Shown here piece by piece: positions 6,985 through 11,483 of a stretch of DNA of 11,483 bases. Every line of letters starts with the position of its first letter. The first letter of the stretch is position 1. The DNA is taken from contig JAUHZH010000027.1 in the NCBI GenBank assembly GCA_030426065.1, positions 1 to 11,483 of the forward strand, given 5' to 3'. Source of the DNA: Gammaproteobacteria bacterium (GTDB taxonomy: Bacteria; Pseudomonadota; Gammaproteobacteria; Xanthomonadales; Marinicellaceae). The notes beneath the pieces were generated by a model that was given only the letters and a program-made list of their open reading frames with translations, did no database searches and was not told where the DNA came from. The translations under genes were made by a program, and so were the position numbers.

Positions 6985-8046
6985 TTACATAGAACGCATA
7001 AACTCCCTTCTGATGGGATAATTTTTACGAAGAAAGTCAAAGGCTTGTGGATTGTTGTTGAGTGTAGACTTCATTAACGAATCGGTGCCTCTAATGTCAA
7101 GATATTGTGCCATTCCATCGACCCATTGAAGCGTGTTTAAAAAATGAATGTTCAATGGTTTGCTCGATAGTAATGAATCAAAAGTGAACGATTCTGACCG
7201 CTTAAGAAAGTGACACAGGGCTTGATAGAGCATGTATGTCCCTCTGATCTTGGCTTCCAGCGCATATCCAGCGATGTGTGGCGTGGCCAACATCACATGG
7301 TTCATCAGATTGATGTCAATATTGGGTTCCCCTTCCCACACATCTAACACCACATCAAAACACTCATCTAAAACGAATGGAAGCAACGCCTGGTTATCCA
7401 CCACTGGTCCGCGGGCTGTGTTGATCAACAAAGATGAGGGAGTGATTTGGTTCAGTTCATTAAGACCAATCAAGTGGTGTGTGGCGTTGGGGCCATTAAG
7501 GGTGTATGGTACATGGCATGTGATGACATCACAAGCCAGCACTTCTTCCAACGAATACCATGAACCTTCAGTGCCAGATGACTGTAAAGGCGGGTCATGG
7601 CATTTGACTTTGACATTTAGGGTTTCCAAAAAACGAGCCAAACGGCCACCAATTTGTCCTTTTCCTATGATGCCAATGGTCAGATCACTGGCTTTTTGTT
7701 GACGCAATTGGCACCAATGTGCGATGGCCGTCAACACATATTCGACCACCGATTGCGCGTTTGAACCAGGCGCATTGGCGAACGTGATGTTTTGTTTTTG
7801 GAGGTAAATCTGATCAATGTGGTCGGTACCTATGGTGGCAGACCCAACAAAACGAACCTGACTGCCTTGGAGCAAAGATTCATTGACTTGGGTGATGGAT
7901 CGGACCAACAGGACATCGGCATGGCGAACATCGGAGGATGTCATGTCACGCCCTGCCATGGTTTTAATGGTGCCAAAATGAGAAAAACATGCCGACAAGG
8001 CCGGCATGTTTTCATCTGCGAGGATTTTCAATGGGGTTTCAGACAT
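6985..8046 (-). CDS. pdxB: Erythronate-4-phosphate dehydrogenase
   Basis: This protein oxidises 4-phosphoerythronate to 2-oxo-3-hydroxy-4-phosphobutanoate, the second step of the DXP-dependent pyridoxal phosphate pathway. The 353 residues show a D-2-hydroxyacid dehydrogenase fold. ILADENMPA near the N-terminus is typical of PdxB, as are GSATIGTDHID (68-78), the NAD motif GKGQIG (128-133), INTARGPVVDNQAL with Arg212, DVWEGEP with Glu240, and ATPHIAGYALEAKIRGT with His257. The C-terminal dimerisation part is shorter than in E. coli PdxB (378 residues). The ATG at 8046 was preferred over an in-frame ATG at 8178 because the family homology begins there. The longer form would add 44 residues that lie out of frame over the end of cysB. 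The gene overlaps the cysB stop by 8 bases with no clear ribosome-binding site, so coupled translation is likely. Confidence 0.93.
   Translation of the reverse strand: MSETPLKILADENMPALSACFSHFGTIKTMAGRDMTSSDVRHADVLLVRSITQVNESLLQGSQVRFVGSATIGTDHIDQIYLQKQNITFANAPGSNAQSVVEYVLTAIAHWCQLRQQKASDLTIGIIGKGQIGGRLARFLETLNVKVKCHDPPLQSSGTEGSWYSLEEVLACDVITCHVPYTLNGPNATHHLIGLNELNQITPSSLLINTARGPVVDNQALLPFVLDECFDVVLDVWEGEPNIDINLMNHVMLATPHIAGYALEAKIRGTYMLYQALCHFLKRSESFTFDSLLSSKPLNIHFLNTLQWVDGMAQYLDIRGTDSLMKSTLNNNPQAFDFLRKNYPIRREFMRSM
7981..8012 (-). terminator. Terminator-like hairpin inside the 5' end of pdxB
   Basis: A perfect 11-bp inverted repeat, AAAACATGCCG (7984-7994) and CGGCATGTTTT (8002-8012), has a 7-base loop. 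Read on the minus strand, the GC-rich core stem is followed by TTTTTCTC, the shape of an intrinsic terminator. It begins 27 bases past the last base of the cysB stop codon, covering pdxB codons 12-22. It could end part of the cysB transcripts or attenuate pdxB. Translating ribosomes would be expected to open it. The structure is certain; the function is inferred. Confidence 0.5.
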
Positions 8047-9019
8047 GCCATGCCGAGTCAATCGGCTGACTGGTTTTCTGAGGGTCAACCAACAACAATT
8101 TATTATCAATGGCTGATTGAATTTGTTCGCGTTTGACGTGTGGAGCAAACAATTGAATGAATTCATGCATGAACCCACGCAAGAACAAGCTTGGATTGAA
8201 AGCCAACCAAGTGGTGCTCAAAGGTAAAATGCTTTCCGTTTCAATGCCATGCAAATCGGCATCCAACTCATCATCCAACGCCATGCCAGCAATGATGCCT
8301 ACGCCCAAACCTTGTCTTACATAAGCTTTGATGACGTCAGAATCACGGGCTGTGAATACAATTTGATATTCCAAGCCTGCTTGATTAAAGGCTTGTACCA
8401 AAGAGGATGATTGCTGATCATTGAAAACATAAACGATCAAAGGATGTTGCGCTAACTCTTTCAATGTGACTTGGTCTTTCTTTGCCAATGGGTGGTTTTT
8501 GGGTACCACAATTTTGCGTTGCCATTTGTACAAGTCCAGTTTCACCAAATCACTGGTGGCATCGGTTGACCCTGACGAAATGACAAAATCCACTTCTCCC
8601 GTCCTCAATGAAGTCAAGTTCTGCTGCGATGTGCCTTGTAACAGGTTCACTTTGACTGATGGGTACAAGTTATGGAACTTTTGTATCACCGCAGGCAATA
8701 CATAGCGCGCTTGGGTGTGTGTGGTGGCAATGTTCAGTTGCCCGTGGTTGACGTGGTTCAGTTCGTGAGAAAATGCTTTGATGTTTTGCACTTCTTTTAA
8801 AATGCTTTGTGCTCGCTTGTAAATTTCTTTACCTGCCTGCGTCAGCGCCACCAAGGCTTTGCCTTGACGAACGAACAAACTCAAACCCAATTCATCTTCC
8901 AATAGCCTCACCTGTCGACTGACACCTGGTTGTGATGTGTACAAAGCTTTGGCCGCCGCTGTCACATTCAACCCGTTCTGACAAATAGCGACAAAAAATC
9001 GCAATTGTTGTAACTTCAT
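8039..9019 (-). CDS. cysB: LysR-type transcriptional regulator of sulfur assimilation
   Basis: This 326-residue regulator begins MKLQQLRFFVAICQNGLNVT and continues with an N-terminal winged helix-turn-helix (about 18-37, LYTSQPGVSRQVRLLEDELG). It closely follows CysB of enteric bacteria (324 residues). The effector domain keeps IATTHTQARYVLP (97-109, with Thr100, Thr102 and Gln103 at the positions known to bind sulfate in CysB), VFTARDSDVIKAYVRQGLGVGIIAGMA, and FLRGFMHEFIQLFAPH. CysB activates sulfate and thiosulfate assimilation genes in response to N-acetylserine or O-acetylserine and usually represses itself. Here it is divergent from cysG-cysK, its expected targets. The ATG is preceded by GAGAGG at good spacing, and a clear promoter lies upstream. 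The last codons overlap the pdxB start. Confidence 0.92.
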   Translation of the reverse strand: MKLQQLRFFVAICQNGLNVTAAAKALYTSQPGVSRQVRLLEDELGLSLFVRQGKALVALTQAGKEIYKRAQSILKEVQNIKAFSHELNHVNHGQLNIATTHTQARYVLPAVIQKFHNLYPSVKVNLLQGTSQQNLTSLRTGEVDFVISSGSTDATSDLVKLDLYKWQRKIVVPKNHPLAKKDQVTLKELAQHPLIVYVFNDQQSSSLVQAFNQAGLEYQIVFTARDSDVIKAYVRQGLGVGIIAGMALDDELDADLHGIETESILPLSTTWLAFNPSLFLRGFMHEFIQLFAPHVKREQIQSAIDNKLLLVDPQKTSQPIDSAWHV

Positions 9020-9048
9020 GATAATCCTCTCTTTGAACAGTGTTTCGC

Positions 9049-9077
9049 ATCATAACCAATCACCATGCGTTTAGCAA
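9049..9077 (-). promoter_or_regulatory. Predicted sigma70-type promoter of cysB-pdxB
   Basis: On the minus strand a TTGCTA -35 box (9072-9077) and a TATGAT -10 box (9049-9054) are separated by exactly 17 bases. Transcription would start near 9042, leaving a short leader before the cysB ATG at 9019. A 10-bp palindrome, TAGACGTCTA (9080-9089), lies just upstream of the -35 box. Confidence 0.6.
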
Positions 9078-9097
9078 TATAGACGTCTAAACTTCTC

Positions 9098-9112
9098 ATA
9101 ACTTTTAGTTAT
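9098..9112. promoter_or_regulatory. T-N11-A palindrome, probable LysR-type (CysB) binding site
   Basis: ATAACT-TTT-AGTTAT is a perfect 6-bp inverted repeat containing the T-N11-A pattern of LysR-type regulator sites. It lies in the 170-base region between cysB and cysG, centred about 63 bases upstream of the predicted cysB transcription start, the usual place of a LysR recognition site. It could serve autorepression and activation of the divergent cysG. I saw no convincing cysG promoter hexamers, as is common for activator-dependent promoters. Confidence 0.5.
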
Positions 9113-9189
9113 ATGTTGATAGCAATTGATTATTTCAGTAGGTCAAATTTTTATGGGTAAATGGGCGGCTCCAGACTCGGAGCATACAC

Positions 9190-10617
9190 ATGAATTATTT
9201 ACCAATCAACATAAAGTTAAAAAACAAACCCGTTTGGGTCATTGGCGGGGGTGCAGTGGCCACTCGCAAAATCATGAGTTTGTTGAAAGTGGGTGCCAAA
9301 ATTCATTGTATGGCAACAGATTTTGAGGAAGGATTGCATGATTTGGCCGCTCAAGGAAAAATCAGCTTGTACCTTAAACACATTGAATCATTTTCTTTGG
9401 ACCTCTTACCTGAACAGCCGCTTTTGATCGTTTCTGCTACAGGCAACCGCAAATTAGGCAAACAAATCCATGAAGTGGCGGAATCCAATCGCATTTTGTT
9501 GAACACAGTTGATGATCCAGAGTTGTGTAATTACCTGACACCAGCCATCGTTGATCGCAGCCCACTGTTGATCACCATCAGTACCGAAGGTGCTGCACCG
9601 GTGTTGGCCCGATTGTTGAAGCAAAAAATTGAAAAGCTGGTGCCTTTTGGTTTACAGAAAATTGTCCAACAAGCCAAGGCTTTGCGCCCTTACATCAAAA
9701 AGAAAATCAAACAATCTCAAGCACGGCGGGCATTTTGGGAAGAGTATTTTGATCATGATAATCAATTGATACTGGATAAAACACAGTTCAAAGAGAACCC
9801 CCAAGCCGCCGTCAACCAAATGATCAATCACAACCAAACACGCACAGGCCGTGTTTATTTGGTGGGTGCGGGACCAGGCAATCCAGACTTGTTGACCATC
9901 AAGGCATTGCAAGTGATGCAAAAAGCCGACGTGGTGTTACATGATCATTTGATCAGCCCTGAAATCATGGCTTTGGTTAGGAAAGATGCTCACTTGATTG
10001 ATGTCGGTAAAAAAGCAGGTGACCACAAAACCAAACAAGAGCGCATCAATGAACTGTTGGTCCATTGGGCCCAAAAAGGTCACCAAGTGTGCCGATTGAA
10101 AGGCGGCGACCCGTTTGTCTTTGGACGGGGCGGTGAAGAAATACAAGAGCTCGCTGCTGCAGGCATCGGCTATGAAATCGTTCCAGGCATCACGGCTGCC
10201 ATCGGTTGTGCCGCTTACAGTGGTATCCCTTTGACACACCGAGACCACGCCCAGAGTGTGACTTTCCTGACCGGTCACTGCAAAAACAACAAAGACGAGA
10301 TTGACTGGGCTTTTTATGCCAAAGAGAAACAAACCTTGGTGGTTTATATGGGTTTGATTCAATCTCCACATTTACAACAACAGTTGCTGAAACATGGCAA
10401 AAACCCCAAAGAACCCATTGCCATCATTGAAAACGGTACGTCAGCCAATCAAAGGGTGATTCAAGGCACTTTGGACCAATTACCTCAATTGATTGAACAG
10501 GAACAGGTACAGTCGCCGGCACTGCTGGTTATTGGTGAAGTCGCCCAATATGCCCAATCTTTGGCATGGTACAATCAGAACAACAACCATTTTGAACACA
10601 ACAAGAAAACAGCATGA
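9190..10617 (+). CDS. cysG: Siroheme synthase: fused precorrin-2 dehydrogenase/ferrochelatase and uroporphyrinogen-III C-methyltransferase
   Basis: This 475-residue protein makes sirohaem, the prosthetic group of assimilatory sulfite (and nitrite) reductase, from uroporphyrinogen III. The N-terminal Met8-like half (about 1-210) shows the NAD motif GGGAVATRK (19-27), the TVDDPEL loop with Asp108/109 near the position of the catalytic aspartate, and TISTEGAAPVLARLLK with Ser131. The C-terminal half (about 218-465) is a SUMT methyltransferase with VYLVGAGPGNPDLLT (222-236), LKGGDPFVFGRGGEE (303-317) and VPGITAAIGCAAYSGIPLTHR (331-351, given here as VPGITAAIGC and onward). Length is slightly above E. 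coli CysG (457); the excess lies mainly in the interdomain linker and the Asn-rich tail. The ATG follows a GGAG motif. The TGA overlaps the start of the cysteine synthase gene (ATGA). Confidence 0.96.
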   Translation: MNYLPINIKLKNKPVWVIGGGAVATRKIMSLLKVGAKIHCMATDFEEGLHDLAAQGKISLYLKHIESFSLDLLPEQPLLIVSATGNRKLGKQIHEVAESNRILLNTVDDPELCNYLTPAIVDRSPLLITISTEGAAPVLARLLKQKIEKLVPFGLQKIVQQAKALRPYIKKKIKQSQARRAFWEEYFDHDNQLILDKTQFKENPQAAVNQMINHNQTRTGRVYLVGAGPGNPDLLTIKALQVMQKADVVLHDHLISPEIMALVRKDAHLIDVGKKAGDHKTKQERINELLVHWAQKGHQVCRLKGGDPFVFGRGGEEIQELAAAGIGYEIVPGITAAIGCAAYSGIPLTHRDHAQSVTFLTGHCKNNKDEIDWAFYAKEKQTLVVYMGLIQSPHLQQQLLKHGKNPKEPIAIIENGTSANQRVIQGTLDQLPQLIEQEQVQSPALLVIGEVAQYAQSLAWYNQNNNHFEHNKKTA

Positions 10618-11483
10618 TACATAACAACATATTAGAAACCATTGGTAACACGCCCGTGGTCAGAATCAACCGCTTGGCCCCAGACCATGTCGACATGTAC
10701 GTCAAAATTGAATCTTTCAACCCCCTTTCGTCAGTGAAAGATCGATTGGCCCATGCCATCATTCAAGACGCCGAAGCCAAAGGTGAATTGAAACCTGGCC
10801 AAACTGTGATTGAAGCCACTTCGGGCAACACAGGCATTGCCTTGGCCATGGTCTGTGCGGCCAAGGGTTATCCTTTTGTTGCTGTGATGAGTGAAACGTT
10901 TTCCATTGAGCGACGCAAATTGATGCGAGCGCTGGGCGCCAAAGTGGTGTTGACACCTGCGGCTGCACGAGGCTCTGGCATGGTGGCAAAAGCGGCCGAG
11001 TTGGCTGAAGAACGCGGCTGGTTCCTGGCCCGTCAATTCGAAAATCTGGCCAACCCAGCTTACCACCGCTCCACCACTGGTCCTGAAATTTTACGCGACT
11101 TTGCTGACCAAAGATTGGACTATTTTGTCAGTGGCTATGGCACCGGTGGCACCATCACAGGCGTGGGTGAAATGCTGAAATTGGCACGACCAGACATCCA
11201 CATTGTTGCCACTGAACCTGTAGAGGCCAGCTTGTTGGCAGGTCAAGAATGGACACCACACAAAATCCAAGGCTGGACGCCCGATTTTGTTGCTGAAGTG
11301 ATGAACAAATCCATTTACGACACACTGATTCCCATTGATGAGCACCAGGCCAAAAAAGCCAGCTTGGACTTGGCCAGTAAAGAAGGCATATTGTGTGGTA
11401 TTTCAGCGGGCGCAACGTTTGCCGCGGCATTGGAAACTGCCAAAACCGCTCCTGAAGGGTCCGTGATTTTGTCGGTGGTGCCT
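10614..11483 (+). CDS. cysK: Cysteine synthase, CysK-type O-acetylserine sulfhydrylase (partial, C-terminus missing)
   Basis: A PLP enzyme that makes cysteine from O-acetylserine and sulfide. The frame is open for 290 codons to the right edge; the family is usually 300-325 residues, so only a short tail is missing. Seen: IGNTPVVRINRL at the N-terminus, NPLSSVKDR with the PLP-binding Lys42, the substrate loop TSGNTG (69-74), the phosphate-binding GTGGT (176-180), HKIQGWTPDF (216-225) and GISAG (262-266) with Ser264. The HKIQG segment and general sequence favour CysK over CysM, although SSVKDR is shared with other branches, so the symbol is less sure than the function. The ATG overlaps the cysG stop, and the ribosome-binding site is weak, which suggests coupled translation with cysG. 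Confidence 0.9.
   Translation, partial: MIHNNILETIGNTPVVRINRLAPDHVDMYVKIESFNPLSSVKDRLAHAIIQDAEAKGELKPGQTVIEATSGNTGIALAMVCAAKGYPFVAVMSETFSIERRKLMRALGAKVVLTPAAARGSGMVAKAAELAEERGWFLARQFENLANPAYHRSTTGPEILRDFADQRLDYFVSGYGTGGTITGVGEMLKLARPDIHIVATEPVEASLLAGQEWTPHKIQGWTPDFVAEVMNKSIYDTLIPIDEHQAKKASLDLASKEGILCGISAGATFAAALETAKTAPEGSVILSVVP

Noticed and set aside
7232..7702. Open reading frame of 156 codons on the plus strand
   Set aside because: It is antisense to pdxB, has no family features or ribosome-binding site, and the opposite strand carries conserved PdxB motifs throughout.
8047..8178. 44-residue N-terminal extension of PdxB
   Set aside because: It is read out of frame over the conserved cysB C-terminus and has no similarity to PdxB proteins.
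9126..9189. Possible leader peptide or riboswitch before cysG
   Set aside because: The only small frame here begins with TTG, is not cysteine-rich and runs into cysG in another frame; no stable conserved RNA structure could be recognised.
9937..10371. Open reading frame of 144 codons on the minus strand
   Set aside because: It lies antisense to the conserved SUMT domain of cysG and shows no recognisable protein features.

Overview
This window looks like ordinary chromosome from a mid-GC gammaproteobacterium. It holds a fused siroheme synthase (CysG), a CysB-type sulfur regulator and PdxB, the erythronate-4-phosphate dehydrogenase of the DXP-dependent vitamin B6 route. That combination is typical of Gammaproteobacteria. 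The species cannot be fixed from the sequence. I see no phage, IS, CRISPR, tRNA or rRNA signatures, and no stretch over 300 bases lacks a gene.

Left part, minus strand (1-2522): an operon of three tightly coupled genes for a Gld-like ABC-2 exporter. The order is ATPase, membrane permease, then an auxiliary GldG-family protein that runs off the left edge. The genes overlap or abut (ATGA; TGA directly followed by ATG), and a good sigma70-type promoter lies upstream at 2559-2586. Diverging from it on the plus strand (2733-4543) is a two-gene unit: an M14-type zinc deacylase of the succinylglutamate desuccinylase/aspartoacylase superfamily, then an HSD10-like short-chain dehydrogenase, sharing an ATGA overlap. 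A strong bidirectional terminator (4571-4590) closes this unit and also serves the convergent gene that follows.

Middle, minus strand (4668-6892): a complete TonB-dependent outer-membrane receptor with a signal peptide. Its promoter overlaps a Fur-box-like sequence, so it is probably an iron-repressed iron, siderophore or haem receptor. Its roughly 130-base leader contains competing inverted repeats.

Right part (6985-11483): a sulfur and cofactor cluster. On the minus strand cysB and pdxB overlap by 8 bases. On the plus strand cysG and a cysK-like cysteine synthase overlap by ATGA, and cysK runs off the right edge. The 170-base divergent region between cysB and cysG carries a promoter for cysB and a perfect T-N11-A palindrome suited to a LysR-type regulator. 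Together these genes would supply sirohaem for sulfite reductase, the sulfide-to-cysteine step, pyridoxal phosphate (the cofactor of cysteine synthase) and the sulfur regulator. A terminator-like hairpin with a T tract lies inside the first codons of pdxB, just past the end of cysB, and could set the ratio of CysB to PdxB.

No clearly undescribed system stands out. The best leads are the cysB-pdxB arrangement with its intragenic hairpin, the structured leader of the Fur-type receptor gene, and the uncharacterised deacylase-dehydrogenase pair.
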